Positions 36,201-44,995 of a stretch of DNA of 48,319 nt are shown in pieces; the stretch's first letter is position 1; the number at the start of each line of letters is the position of its first letter. Position numbers and translations under genes: made by a program. The notes beneath the pieces are model-generated. The model was not told the DNA's origin. It made no database searches and saw only the letters and a list, made by a program, of their open reading frames with translations. Origin of the DNA: Goleter apudmare HA4340-LM2 (GTDB taxonomy: Bacteria > Cyanobacteriota > Cyanobacteriia > Cyanobacteriales > Nostocaceae). The stretch lies in assembly GCA_019359495.1 (NCBI GenBank), contig JAHHHF010000004.1, forward strand, positions 1 to 48,319, in the 5' to 3' direction.

Positions 36201-36518
36201 CTAATCAGAAGTGATTTCTGTCAGCTTGACTACATTTTTTTGCTTCTCATTAAACACCTTGAACAGTTTTTGTTCATGGGGTGTTGATTCGAGAAATACC
36301 TCATAGGCTTTTTGCAAAGCTATGGCATATTGACTGAGCTTCTCTTCTGAACTTAAATCAGGAGAATTTTCATCAACTTCTCTCATGTATTGGGAGAATT
36401 TCTTTAAAATATGTAGACGATTTACATTCACAAACTTTTGGTCATAGGGCATGTTGAAGAACTCAAAAAATTCTTCTGCATCTATAAGTTTCTTAAAGTC
36501 ATCAATATTCTGGCTCAT
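36201..36518 (-). CDS. nifW: Nitrogenase stabilising/protective protein NifW
   Basis: 105 residues. NifW associates with NifDK and supports MoFe protein maturation or oxygen protection. The sequence has the family pattern 'LIDAEEFFEFFNMPYDQKFVNVNRLHILKKF' and 'ALQKAYEVFLEST'. GGAGAAAGG precedes the start. The start codon overlaps the stop of the DUF683-type gene by 4 bases, indicating translational coupling. Confidence 0.93.
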   Translation of the reverse strand: MSQNIDDFKKLIDAEEFFEFFNMPYDQKFVNVNRLHILKKFSQYMREVDENSPDLSSEEKLSQYAIALQKAYEVFLESTPHEQKLFKVFNEKQKNVVKLTEITSD

Positions 36519-36715
36519 TGACCTTTCTCCATTTTTTTTAGCTGTTGCTTTAGGTCATCTAATTGGCGATATATTTCATAAGTCTCAGCCGCAACATCCA
36601 TCAATTTTTCAAAGTCTGTTGGCAGTCCCTCTGCTAGATCATGCAGATCCATTTTCATCTGCCCTGCCTTGCTATTTAGGCGTCTAATCTTGCCTTTTAG
36701 TTCTTCAATTATCAT
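36515..36715 (-). CDS. Small nif-associated protein, CCE_0567/DUF683 family
   Basis: 66 residues, almost entirely helical with an amphipathic pattern ('RRLNSKAGQMKMDLHDLAEGLP', 'DVAAETYEIYRQLDDLKQQLKKME'). It matches the small DUF683 proteins that sit beside nifX and nifW in diazotrophs and form helical dimers. The role in nitrogenase assembly is not established. It overlaps nifW by 4 bases. Confidence 0.85.
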   Translation of the reverse strand: MIIEELKGKIRRLNSKAGQMKMDLHDLAEGLPTDFEKLMDVAAETYEIYRQLDDLKQQLKKMEKGQ

Positions 36716-36744
36716 TTTCCCTTTGTTGTTTTTTGTTTAACAAA

Positions 36745-37221
36745 TTAAAGATTGCCAACTTCAGGAAATCTCTTTGCTAAATCCACGCCTTTTTCTACTA
36801 GTTTCTCTCCTTCTTCTGCAACCTTTTCTAAGGATTCAAAGCCAAAACGATGAGCATCTCGTAAAGTTTTAGCAACTAACATCAGACGGCCGGAAAATAC
36901 AAGCACCCAGCCAAATCCCTCATGGCTTAAATCAACCACAACGTGGGATATTAGACCTGTTTCCTTTTCAATACAAGCTGCGATCGCACGATAAAAGGCC
37001 ATAATTCGTGCTTGAGTGATTGGGTCTACCTCGCCTTCTAAAGAAATCTCGCGTTTCTTTTGTTTAGGAACTACATAAGGTTTGAGAATCAATTCATCAG
37101 ACCAATTCCGGTAAACTCCATAGGTATCTTGTCCCCGAATTTGTTGGACAATTGTCTTCAGAAAAGGCGAGTTTACGACTGTATTATTGGTAGTTCCGTT
37201 ATTGTTGTTATTTGTGCTCAT
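36745..37221 (-). CDS. NifX-associated nitrogen fixation protein (DUF269)
   Basis: 158 residues, family DUF269: 'PFLKTIVQQIRGQDTYGVYRNWSDELILKPYVV', 'EVDPITQARIMAFYRAIAACIEKETG' and 'HRFGFESLEKVAEEGEKLVEKG'. It is nearly always next to nifX. The function is unproven, probably linked to FeMo-cofactor precursor handling. Its start overlaps the nifX stop by 4 bases, a translationally coupled pair. Confidence 0.93.
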   Translation of the reverse strand: MSTNNNNNGTTNNTVVNSPFLKTIVQQIRGQDTYGVYRNWSDELILKPYVVPKQKKREISLEGEVDPITQARIMAFYRAIAACIEKETGLISHVVVDLSHEGFGWVLVFSGRLMLVAKTLRDAHRFGFESLEKVAEEGEKLVEKGVDLAKRFPEVGNL

Positions 37222-37631
37222 ACAGTTGCTTCGTCTTCTACTTCATCAGTGAATTTTGTGGTTTTCTGTTGCAAAGCTTTTCGTAACCAAGGTGGAGGAT
37301 TACCCTTGAGGGTTTGGACTAACTTAGTCAAAACTTCGGCAATTTCTTCATCTTCTGACTTGGCTTTAATCGGAGTCACGCCCTTCTTAATTAAACGTGC
37401 AGCCGCACTACCACCAATTGCCAAAACATACACAATTGTGCAGTCAACTAGAGCATCAAGTTTGGGGGTAATTTTATCTTCGTTACCATCTTCTTTGAGG
37501 TCGCCCTCAAATTTCAGAGTTTCTAGGAATTCATATCCTTTGTCGGAAATTTCATAAACATCTACTTCTCTTGCCCAACCAAAATGAGCATTGATATGAA
37601 CTCTGTCACTTGTTGTGAAGGCAATTTTCAT
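37218..37631 (-). CDS. nifX: FeMo-cofactor carrier NifX
   Basis: 137 residues. NifX binds the NifB-co/VK-cluster intermediate during FeMo-cofactor synthesis and passes it around NifEN. The sequence shows 'KIAFTTSDRVHINAHFGWAREVDVYEI' and 'VYVLAIGGSAAARLIKKGVTPIKA', characteristic of the NifX/NafY/VnfX fold. It is preceded by nifN after a 74-base gap containing short ATTAGTC/ATTTGTC repeat units. The acidic tail 'DEVEDEATV' is a species-specific extension. Confidence 0.95.
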   Translation of the reverse strand: MKIAFTTSDRVHINAHFGWAREVDVYEISDKGYEFLETLKFEGDLKEDGNEDKITPKLDALVDCTIVYVLAIGGSAAARLIKKGVTPIKAKSEDEEIAEVLTKLVQTLKGNPPPWLRKALQQKTTKFTDEVEDEATV

Positions 37632-37654
37632 TCTGATTTGTCCTTTGTAATTTG

Positions 37655-37700
37655 TTGTTTGTCATTAGTCATTTGTCAGTTACCATTAACTAATGACATT
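37655..37700. repeat. STRR-like short repeats between nifN and nifX
   Basis: Degenerate 7-base units of the type (A/T)TTTGTC/ATTAGTC, followed by the antisense equivalent ACTAATGAC. These are the short tandemly repeated sequences typical of heterocystous cyanobacteria. They overlap no gene. Confidence 0.5.
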
Positions 37701-37705
37701 CCCTA

Positions 37706-39025
37706 TTACCAATCACCGTGAAAATGTTTAACTCTCTCTTCTTCTGCTTCTAAAAGCAGGTTGCCCATGCCAAACAAAAGTTCCATTGTGCCTCGGTAGC
37801 CGACTTTGGTGAATTGCCCATTACCCAAGCGGTCATAAATGGGTAAACCGAGGCGATAGAGGGGAATAGAAAGCCGTTTAGCGATCGCACCGACGTTAGA
37901 ATTGCCAATCAACAAGTCTGAGCCTGCTGCTAGTTCTTCAAAGTCTTCTAAATCGCCGATGGTGACGCTTTTGATGAGGAGTTGTTCTAGTAGAGGCGAT
38001 CGCGTGGTTGTCACTGCGCCATGAATTTGCGCTCCCATTGATTGCAAGAAATGCACTGTTGACCACAACAAATCTGGTTCTAAGGCTAGAGAGACGCGTT
38101 TAGCACCGAAGTAAAAGTGCGTGTCTAGCATCGCATCTTGCAACTGACGACGCTGGCGGCGGTATTTTTCTGGAACGCTATTACCGCTAAGAATTGCCAA
38201 CGCTTGCAGAAACTCATCTACAGGCTCTAATCCTGTCAGTTGACCGAATACTTCAAAAGGAATACCAAACCGCTCTTGCAGAATTTGGGCGGCTCCCCGC
38301 ATACTTTCACCAAGGGCGATCGTGAAGGCAGAACCGCCAACTTCCTTAAGTTGCGCCACAGTCGTCCCACTAGCTGTAATGGCGCTGTAGGAATCTTCCA
38401 AATGTCCATCTAAAGAAGCACCAAGATCAGGCACAAAAATGGGAACCAAGCCAAAGGCTGTTACCATCTCCTTAATTTCCTGCACATCTCCTGGTGTAAA
38501 GGACGAACCCGCCAGAATTGTTACTTGTTCAATTCTGGTAGCACACAGCCGAGGAACTTCCTTGACAATGCTTTCCACAGCCACAGCAAAGCCATCTTGC
38601 AGCGCACCTTTAAAATCTGGTGTGGGAGCAAACACAATCGGTAGGCGATCCAATTCTGGGTGACGTTCCCGAATCTCTTTCAGGAAACGTTCGATATCAT
38701 CGCCTCTAGTTTCCGTTAACCCAGTGCTACATAAACCGATAATTTCTGGCTGGGATTTCTCTACCAAGGTGAGAATTGCTTGTTCGACATTGTCTTCACC
38801 ACCCAAAATGGTAGTCACTTCCGTCATGGCTGTAGTTGCTAGGGGAATTGCTTCCCGAAAATGCCGTACTAATACGACTTTGGCAAAAGCAGTACAACCT
38901 TGGGAACCGTGAAACAAGGGAATCATACCCTTCAATCCCAAAAAGGCTAAAGATGCACCCAAAGCTTGACTTTGCTTCAGGGGATTAACTGTAACTGGTT
39001 TATTAGGAGCAGTAACGATCGCCAT
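37706..39025 (-). CDS. nifN: Nitrogenase cofactor scaffold NifN
   Basis: 439 residues. With NifE it forms the tetramer on which FeMo-cofactor is matured. It shows the NifDK-superfamily features 'PLKQSQALGASLAFLGLKGMIPLFHGSQGCTAFAKVVLVRHFREAIPLATTAM' with Cys44, then 'GLCSTGLTETRGDD'. Length and motif order fit NifN. It is unusually far from nifE: a 390-base gap with no coding frame separates them. The C-terminus 'RVKHFHGDW' is short, as expected. Confidence 0.96.
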   Translation of the reverse strand: MAIVTAPNKPVTVNPLKQSQALGASLAFLGLKGMIPLFHGSQGCTAFAKVVLVRHFREAIPLATTAMTEVTTILGGEDNVEQAILTLVEKSQPEIIGLCSTGLTETRGDDIERFLKEIRERHPELDRLPIVFAPTPDFKGALQDGFAVAVESIVKEVPRLCATRIEQVTILAGSSFTPGDVQEIKEMVTAFGLVPIFVPDLGASLDGHLEDSYSAITASGTTVAQLKEVGGSAFTIALGESMRGAAQILQERFGIPFEVFGQLTGLEPVDEFLQALAILSGNSVPEKYRRQRRQLQDAMLDTHFYFGAKRVSLALEPDLLWSTVHFLQSMGAQIHGAVTTTRSPLLEQLLIKSVTIGDLEDFEELAAGSDLLIGNSNVGAIAKRLSIPLYRLGLPIYDRLGNGQFTKVGYRGTMELLFGMGNLLLEAEEERVKHFHGDW

Positions 39026-39417
39026 TAGCCAATACCAAATTGCATTTATTAGGAAGCAGGGGAGACTTGTACTGAGCGGAGCCGAAGTATGGGGGAGATG
39101 AGGGAGTGGGGAGAAGATATAGAAAGATGTAGGTTGGGTGGAATGGAGTGAACCCCAACAAAACGAGAAATTTTTGGCGTTGATTGCAAAATCAAACTCA
39201 AATTACATTAATTTTTCTGGAACAGTCAGGGTTAAAACGACAACTGTCAGATTTGAAACGAGAATTGTCGAGTTCTGAAGGCAAAGCGTCAGGTTGCAAC
39301 CTCAATACACTTCACTAAAACATTGCCTCTCTCTTTTCTCTGCACCCTCTACGCCCTTGGCGGTTCCTGCCAAAATTTCCTCATCCTCCGTCCGCCGAGC
39401 AAAGTCGAGGCGCATCC
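39026..39417. other. 392-bp spacer between nifE and nifN
   Basis: No coding frame that resembles a protein. The half nearer nifN (about 39050-39110) is G-rich and carries a Nostoc-type repeat (TACTGAGCGGAGCCGAAGTA); the rest has no clear structure. An internal promoter or RNA-processing region for nifN is possible. A gap of this size inside nifEN is unexpected. Confidence 0.5.
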
Positions 39418-40824
39418 CTACACCTCAGTCAATATCTCTGATTGCAACTCCTCCGCCTCATCCCAAGGAGCAGGCTTGCGGATTTGTTCCCAAATCGGGC
39501 TGTAGAGAGCTTCATACAGTTCTCGTGCCATCTCTAACATGCCCACATAACCTGCATAGGGATGGTGGCGTTCTTGGTTAATATCAAGGAAAGGAATCCT
39601 GGCTTTCAGGGCAGTATATTGGTTACGACCCCCAGCAATTAACATATCAGCGTTGGTGTCATTCACCAGTTGCAGCAGTTCTTTGGCATTGCCCTTTTCT
39701 AGCATGATGCCATCATTACCGATTAACTTTTTAATCTTGGCTTTGTCCTCTTCTGTACTCTTGCGGGTGCTGGTAGCAACAACTTCTATCCCCAAGTCTT
39801 TAGCTGCGGAGATAATTGACCAACTCTTCACCCCGCCTGTATACAGTACAACCCGCTTGCCTTTGAGGCGGGCGCGATAAGGAGCTAATGCCAAATCTAA
39901 AGCAGCCATTTCCTCTGCAATGAGCTTTTCTGTTCGTGCTTGCAAATCAACATTACCTAACTTAGCGGCAATGTTCCGCAAACAGCGATTCATATCATCA
40001 ATGCCATAGAAAGATTCTTCAATATAAGGGATGCCGTAACGCTCCTCCATCTTTCTTGCCATGTTCAGCAGTGCGCGTGAGCAGATCATGACGTTGAGTT
40101 TGGCACGGTGAGCGTAAGTTATTTCTTGATAGCGAGCATCACCTGTAATTTTCGATAAAACGCGGATGCCCAACTTTTCCAACAGTGGTGTTACTCCCCA
40201 CATTTCACCGGCAATGTTGTACTCGCCGATTAAGTTAATATCATAGGGTGTAGTGTATTCCGGTTCTGCTGTTCCGACTACATATTCCAGCAAAGCCTCA
40301 CCACCAAAGCGGTTACCCAAGTTTTTACTGCCAATAAATCCAGGGGCGATGACAGGGATCACAGGAGTACCAATTTTCTCAGCCGCCGTTTTGCAAACAG
40401 CATCAATATCATCACCAATTAGAGCTGTCACACAGGTAGCGTAGACAAATACTGCTGCCGGATTGTAGCGTTTATGTACGTCTAGAATGGCTTTGTAGAG
40501 CTTTTTCTCGCCACCAAAAATCACATCATTTTCACCCACATCAGTAGTGAAGCCCGTTTTGTAGAGCATGGGGCCAGAAGAGAGACTACCACGACTACCC
40601 CAGGAATTACCAGCACAGGCGATCGGCCCGTGGACTAAATGAGCTGCATCAGTAATTGGTACTAGGGCAATCATTGCACCATCAAAAGCACAGCCCCCTT
40701 GAGCCGCTCCCGGTTGCGCTTGTTGCGTACAAGACTTGTTTTTCTTTTGCGTTTGTTTCTGCTGATTATGTTCGCATCCTGGCTCACTAAGCAGCTCGTT
40801 AATTTTTCCTTGGGTGATTTTCAT
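39418..40824 (-). CDS. nifE: Nitrogenase cofactor scaffold NifE
   Basis: 468 residues. NifE pairs with NifN as the FeMo-cofactor assembly scaffold. Cluster-ligand region cysteines include Cys32, Cys45 ('GGCAFDGA') and Cys70 ('[14 protein letters not shown]'), then '[13 protein letters not shown]'. It starts '[20 protein letters not shown]' with a Gln/Lys-rich insert. RBS AAGAGAGATG lies next to the start. The C-terminal '[21 protein letters not shown]' is typical of NifE. Confidence 0.96.
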   Translation of the reverse strand: MKITQGKINELLSEPGCEHNQQKQTQKKNKSCTQQAQPGAAQGGCAFDGAMIALVPITDAAHLVHGPIACAGNSWGSRGSLSSGPMLYKTGFTTDVGENDVIFGGEKKLYKAILDVHKRYNPAAVFVYATCVTALIGDDIDAVCKTAAEKIGTPVIPVIAPGFIGSKNLGNRFGGEALLEYVVGTAEPEYTTPYDINLIGEYNIAGEMWGVTPLLEKLGIRVLSKITGDARYQEITYAHRAKLNVMICSRALLNMARKMEERYGIPYIEESFYGIDDMNRCLRNIAAKLGNVDLQARTEKLIAEEMAALDLALAPYRARLKGKRVVLYTGGVKSWSIISAAKDLGIEVVATSTRKSTEEDKAKIKKLIGNDGIMLEKGNAKELLQLVNDTNADMLIAGGRNQYTALKARIPFLDINQERHHPYAGYVGMLEMARELYEALYSPIWEQIRKPAPWDEAEELQSEILTEV

Positions 40825-40883
40825 CTCTCTTCTCTTACTGGATGGCAGGTGTTAATTGTTATTTGTCCTTTGCCATTTGAACA

Positions 40884-40923
40884 ATTAATGACCAATGACT
40901 AATAACTAATGACTAATAACTAA
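40884..40923. repeat. STRR array, ACTAATAACTAATG units
   Basis: Tandem 7-base units (ACTAATG/ACTAATA and variants) over about 35 bases, ending at the stop codon of the Mo-nitrogenase ORF. It is a short tandemly repeated sequence of the heterocystous-cyanobacterial type, in the spacer before nifE. Confidence 0.7.
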
Positions 40924-41258
40924 CAAATGTATTTAGTGATATCCTCTCCACATTCATCAGCTAGGTAGGAAAGCGCCCGAAAACGTAAGCCGACAAAATC
41001 GTCGTACAAAGGATTGAGTTTGCACAGTGAGGGAATATGGTAAGTCCGCCCAAATAATTTAATGTCTCTTTCAAAGGGACAACAACATGGTATTACTTGA
41101 CAAATAAAATGGGCAAAACGAGAGTTTTTTACACGAATTCTATCCACTAGCTGACGCAAGGGATAGAGAATATCAAAACTACCAGCACCCTTATTATTTG
41201 GTGGATGGTAATTAGGATGAGGGTGATTATGATCGTGAGTATGAGTAACGCTTTCCAT
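40920..41258 (-). CDS. Mo-dependent nitrogenase C-terminal family protein
   Basis: 112 residues. An N-terminal His-rich stretch ('HTHDHNHPHPNYHPPNN', about residues 6-22) suggests metal binding. The family core follows: 'PLRQLVDRIRVKNSRFAHFICQVIPCCCPFERD', with a cysteine triplet, then 'HIPSLCKLNPLYDDFVGLRFRALSYLADECGEDI'. It sits between nifK and nifE in cyanobacterial nif clusters. The function is not established. A 12-bp-stem hairpin lies just upstream at 41289-41318. Confidence 0.88.
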   Translation of the reverse strand: MESVTHTHDHNHPHPNYHPPNNKGAGSFDILYPLRQLVDRIRVKNSRFAHFICQVIPCCCPFERDIKLFGRTYHIPSLCKLNPLYDDFVGLRFRALSYLADECGEDITKYIC

Positions 41259-41288
41259 AGTGTATGCCTTAAGTAAAAGGAAAAAGTT

Positions 41289-41318
41289 AAAAGTTAAAAG
41301 AAATACCTTTTAACTTTT
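41289..41318. repeat. A/T-rich 12-bp stem hairpin upstream of the Mo-nitrogenase ORF
   Basis: AAAAGTTAAAAG (41289-41300) pairs with CTTTTAACTTTT (41307-41318). It lies 30 bases before the ATG at 41258. It could be a processing or stability element in the nifK-downstream transcript. Confidence 0.45.
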
Positions 41319-41370
41319 GCGGAAAGTTCAGCCACTGTTACCTCGGCGTCCTACGTCGGAATCTTGTGGC

Positions 41371-41397
41371 TTTGAGCGGAGGAAACCTCCGCTCAAA
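41371..41397 (-). terminator. Perfect 12-bp hairpin downstream of nifK
   Basis: TTTGAGCGGAGG, AAA, CCTCCGCTCAAA. On the nif-sense strand it follows nifK by about 53 bases. There is no T run, so it more likely limits or protects transcripts (differential nifHDK levels) than fully terminates. Confidence 0.6.
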
Positions 41398-41450
41398 ACT
41401 TTCTCAGACGACTTTTTACTTTAGGGGTACGCCGCGAGTGAATCTAATTC

Positions 41451-42986
41451 CTAACGAACCAAGTCGTAAGAAATATCGGTCTTAGAAGGAATGTTGGTGC
41501 GTTGATCGATGTCCTCGAAGATTGTATTGACAACCCAGTTGAGGAGGTTGATCACACCTTGATAACCGATGGTGCTATAACGGTGCAGGTGGTGACGATC
41601 CATGATGGGATAGCCGATTCTCACGAGGGGCACCTTGCAATCACGCCACAGGTACTTACCATAGGAGTTACCGATCAACAGGTCTACAGGCTCGGTGAAC
41701 AACAGAGAACGTAAGTGCCACAAGTCTTTACCACCCCAGATTTTTGCATCCTTACCAAAGGGGCTAGAATCTAGCAATGCTTGGAGTTCTTTTTCAAACA
41801 CATCATTGGAGTTGTGAACCACAATATGTGCAGGTTCAGCACCCATTTCCAGCATGAAGCCAACTACGCTATAAACTAGATCGGGATCGCCATAGATAGC
41901 GAAGCGCTTACCGTGAACCCAAGAATGAGAGTCAGTCATCGCATCAACTGCGCGACCACGTTCAATTTCTAATTCTTCAGGAATCGGTTTACCACTTAGT
42001 TCACTGAGTTTAAGCAGGAACTCATCAGTAGCTTTAATACCCCAAGGACGAGAAACTACAACATCTTGCTGCCACTCTTTAGCGATGTATTCGCGGGTCT
42101 TAGGTGTAGAGTGAGCTTGCATTACAACTGTAGCTTTCGCATTGATTGCATCTGCTGCATCTTCTAACTTGGTACCACCTGGGTACATATCGAATTCACC
42201 TGTGTTAGGTGCATCCAAATAGTCGCTGTTATCAGAGAGAATGGTGTAGTCAATGCCGAACAGAGAAGCGATGCGTTTTACTTCCCGGAGGTTGCCAACG
42301 TAGGTGTCAAAACCAGAGATGAAGTTAATCTTGCCATTGCTGGTGGATTTCTTCTTACCTGCTGTCAAGGTAGTCAGAATCCCTTTCATCATGTTGTCGT
42401 AACCAGTGATGTGGGAACCAACAAAGCTAGGAGTGTGAGCAAAGGGTACTGGGAAATCTTGAGGAACTGAACCTGCGTTCTTGGAGTTGGAGATAAACGC
42501 ACCCAGATCATCCCCGATTACCTCAGCCATACAGGTGGTGCAGACTGCAATCATCTTGGGCTTGTAAAGTTGGTAAGAGTTTGCCAAGCCATCAATCATG
42601 TTTTGCAGACCACCGAACACGGCTGCGTCTTCAGTCATGGAAGAAGAAACGCCGGAGAATGGTTCTTTATAGTGACGGGTTAAGTGGGTACGGAAGTAAG
42701 CAACACAACCTTGTGAACCTTGAACGAAAGGTAAAGTACCTTCAAAACCTACAGCCGCAAACATTGCGCCCAAAGGTTGGCAACCTTTAGCAGGGTTAAC
42801 GGTCAAAGCTTCACGAGCGAAGTTCTTTTCACGATAATCCCAACTCTTAGTCCATTCTGCAACCCGCTTTACTTCTTCAGGGTCGTGACCGTTTTCAAAC
42901 TCTCTCTTGTTCTGAAATAATTGTTGGTACTCCGGTTGGTGGAATAGCTCTACGTGATCTTGAATTTTTTCTGGATTCTGAGGCAT
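41451..42986 (-). CDS. nifK: Nitrogenase MoFe protein beta chain NifK
   Basis: 511 residues. It is the beta subunit of the MoFe protein that forms the P-cluster with NifD. P-cluster cysteines are visible: Cys69 ('[11 protein letters not shown]'), Cys94 ('[10 protein letters not shown]') and Cys152 in '[12 protein letters not shown]'. GGAGAT precedes the ATG. The gene lies 224 bases downstream of the partial nifD, with a palindrome in between, consistent with an nifHDK transcript once the element is excised. Confidence 0.98.
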   Translation of the reverse strand: MPQNPEKIQDHVELFHQPEYQQLFQNKREFENGHDPEEVKRVAEWTKSWDYREKNFAREALTVNPAKGCQPLGAMFAAVGFEGTLPFVQGSQGCVAYFRTHLTRHYKEPFSGVSSSMTEDAAVFGGLQNMIDGLANSYQLYKPKMIAVCTTCMAEVIGDDLGAFISNSKNAGSVPQDFPVPFAHTPSFVGSHITGYDNMMKGILTTLTAGKKKSTSNGKINFISGFDTYVGNLREVKRIASLFGIDYTILSDNSDYLDAPNTGEFDMYPGGTKLEDAADAINAKATVVMQAHSTPKTREYIAKEWQQDVVVSRPWGIKATDEFLLKLSELSGKPIPEELEIERGRAVDAMTDSHSWVHGKRFAIYGDPDLVYSVVGFMLEMGAEPAHIVVHNSNDVFEKELQALLDSSPFGKDAKIWGGKDLWHLRSLLFTEPVDLLIGNSYGKYLWRDCKVPLVRIGYPIMDRHHLHRYSTIGYQGVINLLNWVVNTIFEDIDQRTNIPSKTDISYDLVR

Positions 42987-43161
42987 TTCTGGATCTCCAA
43001 GCTGGCTAAATTCTTAACTAATCGAGCAATGAGGATTTTGGGCGGGGTGGGTAAAAAAAGTTGGAACTGGAGAGTGGAAATGTGACTCAAAACTCAAAAT
43101 GCAAAATACAAAATTCCCAACTTTGAATTTTCAATTTTGAATTTTGCATTCCCAACTCCCC

Positions 43162-43181
43162 CCTGGGGTTTTAACCCCAGG
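43162..43181 (-). terminator. Palindrome in the nifD-nifK spacer
   Basis: CCTGGGGTT, TT, AACCCCAGG, a perfect 9-bp stem. A longer, imperfect A/T-rich inverted repeat (about 43095-43152) lies beside it. These could shape mRNA stability between nifD and nifK. Confidence 0.55.
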
Positions 43182-43210
43182 TTATCCCTACTTATCTTTG
43201 TCCCAGTTCC

Positions 43211-43354
43211 TTAAACGGCAGCTTTTGCTTTAGCTTTGGTTTTTTTGCTCCAAGGAGCGCCGATTAATCCCCAGGTTGGGCTGTTGAGCGCCAAATCCAT
43301 ATCACGAGCGAAGATAGCGAAGCCGTCATAACCGTGATAAGGACCGGAGTAGTT
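43211..43354 (-). pseudogene. nifD: 3' fragment of nifD, interrupted by the nifD element
   Basis: The last 47 codons of NifD are present: '[20 protein letters not shown]', then '[15 protein letters not shown]' and a Lys/Ala-rich tail. Upstream, the expected conserved 'HSW' before 'DYSG' is missing: the frame instead reads 'KPSNHQK', which is not NifD. This is the position at which the Anabaena nifD element is known to insert. The gene is therefore split rather than dead, and is joined again when XisA excises the element in heterocysts. The first residue here is Asn where NifD normally has Asp. Confidence 0.93.
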
Positions 43355-43355
43355 C
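43345..43355 (-). other. Putative core recombination site of the nifD element
   Basis: On the nifD strand the junction reads GAACTACTCCG. The Anabaena PCC 7120 core repeat is recalled as GGATTACTCCG; nine of 11 positions agree and the last seven are identical. The matching partner at the other junction is outside the window. Confidence 0.65.
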
Positions 43356-43412
43356 TTTTGATGGTTGGATGGTTTTAAATAGCTTAATGTTCACAGCAAT
43401 CAATGTCAGCGA

Positions 43413-43461
43413 CAAACATTGTTTGCATGTAACACATTTATTTTTAGGCTAAATCTAGGCT
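43413..43461 (+). promoter_or_regulatory. Possible NtcA-dependent promoter of xisA
   Basis: TGT-N9-ACA occurs at 43420-43434, the form of NtcA (VF1/BifA) site described for xisA in Anabaena. It overlaps a perfect small palindrome CAAACA-T-TGTTTG (43413-43425). A TAN3T box (TAGGCT) follows 21 bases later at 43456-43461, close to NtcA-activated promoter spacing. Confidence 0.5.
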
Positions 43462-43553
43462 AGAAATACAGGGTTATTACGCTTCAATTCAAAATTCAAA
43501 ATCAATTACCGGGCATTTTTGTTCATCTGTGCGATCGCTACAACAAACAAAGC

Positions 43554-44858
43554 ATGATGAGAACCAAGTTACTACAGGAACTAGAGCAGGTAAATCTGCG
43601 TTTGAAGTCTGCAAAGGCAAAGGTGACCATTAGAGAATCAAATGGCAGTCTGCAATTACGGGCGACGCTACCAATTAAACCGGGAGACACGGACAAAAAT
43701 GGCACTGGGAGAAAGCAATATAATCTCAGTTTGAATATTCCCGCCAATTTGGATGGACTGAAAACAGCTGAAGAGGAAGCCTACGAATTAGGGAAGTTAA
43801 TTGCTAGAAAAACCTTTGAATGGAATGATAAATATTTAGGTAACGAGGCAATTAAAAAGGAATTTCAAACTATAGGAGAATTACTAGAAAAATTTGAAGA
43901 AGAATATTTTAAAACCCACAAACGCACTACTAAAAGCGAACATACTTTCTTTTATTACTTTTCCCGCACTAAGCGCTTCACTAATCCTCAAGATTTGGCA
44001 AAGCCTGAAAATTTAATCAATTCAATTGCCACCATCGATAAAGAATGGGCTAGATATAATGCAGCTAGAGCTATATCAGCATTTTGTCTCACATTCAAAA
44101 TCGCCATTGATTTATCTCAGTATGCCAAAATGCCAGAGAATAATTCCCGGAATATCCCAACAGATATAGAAATAGCCGCAGGAATTATTAAATTTGCAGA
44201 TTACCTCAATACCAGAGGTCATCAAGTTAACCAAGATGTGAAAGATAGTTGGCAGCTTTGGCGTTGGACTTATGGCATGTTAGCAGTTTTCGGTTTACGT
44301 CCACGGGAACTGTTTGTTAATCCTGATATAGATTGGTGGTTGAGCCAAGAAAATGTAGATTTTACATGGAAAGTCCATAAAGATTGTAAAACTGGAGAAA
44401 GACAAGCATTGCCCTTGTATAAACAATGGATTGAAGCATTTGATTTAAGAAATCCCAAATATTTAGAGATGTTGGCGACAGCAATTAGTAAAAAAGATAA
44501 AAATAAACATGCAGAAATAACAGCATTAACCCAACGAGTTAGTTGGTGGTTCCGGAAAATTGGCTTAGATTTTAAGCCCTATGATTTACGTCACGCTTGG
44601 GCAATTCGGGCGCATATTTTGGGCATACCAATTAAAGCGGCGGCGGATAATTTAGGGCATAGTGTGCAAGTGCATACGCAAACTTATCAGCGTTGGTTTT
44701 CGCTGGATATGCGGAAGTTGGCGATTAATCAGGCTTTGAGTAAGAGGGATGAAGTGGGGTTTATTAGAGAGGAAAATGGGAAGTTGAGGATGGAGAATGA
44801 AAGGTTGAAGTTGGAGATTGAGAAGTTGAAAATGGAGTGGGTTTATAAGCGGAGTTAA
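43554..44858 (+). CDS. xisA: Excisase XisA, tyrosine-type site-specific recombinase
   Basis: 434 residues. It excises the nifD element during heterocyst differentiation so that nifD can be read. It is a tyrosine recombinase: Arg249 in 'GLRPRELF', the box II segment 'KPYDLRHAWA' with Arg346, 'LGHS' at 367-370 and nucleophile Tyr378 in 'TQTYQRW'. Where most integrases have His in HxxR, here it is Tyr343, the substitution known in XisA and XisC. The last 35 residues form a charged heptad-like coiled coil. The gene starts 200 bases from the junction, the known xisA position; two adjacent ATG codons are possible starts. Confidence 0.92.
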   Translation: MMRTKLLQELEQVNLRLKSAKAKVTIRESNGSLQLRATLPIKPGDTDKNGTGRKQYNLSLNIPANLDGLKTAEEEAYELGKLIARKTFEWNDKYLGNEAIKKEFQTIGELLEKFEEEYFKTHKRTTKSEHTFFYYFSRTKRFTNPQDLAKPENLINSIATIDKEWARYNAARAISAFCLTFKIAIDLSQYAKMPENNSRNIPTDIEIAAGIIKFADYLNTRGHQVNQDVKDSWQLWRWTYGMLAVFGLRPRELFVNPDIDWWLSQENVDFTWKVHKDCKTGERQALPLYKQWIEAFDLRNPKYLEMLATAISKKDKNKHAEITALTQRVSWWFRKIGLDFKPYDLRHAWAIRAHILGIPIKAAADNLGHSVQVHTQTYQRWFSLDMRKLAINQALSKRDEVGFIREENGKLRMENERLKLEIEKLKMEWVYKRS

Positions 44859-44995
44859 CAGAATTGATGTGGTGCGTTGCGCTTGGCGACAACACAACCA
44901 TTGATTTGGTATGATTTATAAGAAAAACTACTAAATATTGAGACTCAATTTATCAACAATTGTCAAGATATTGAGAATGAAGGAAGTAGAAACAC

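Noticed and set aside
39294-39581. 95-codon plus-strand frame over the 3' end of nifE and the spacer
   Set aside because: Mostly antisense to nifE, low-complexity and proline/serine-rich without motifs.
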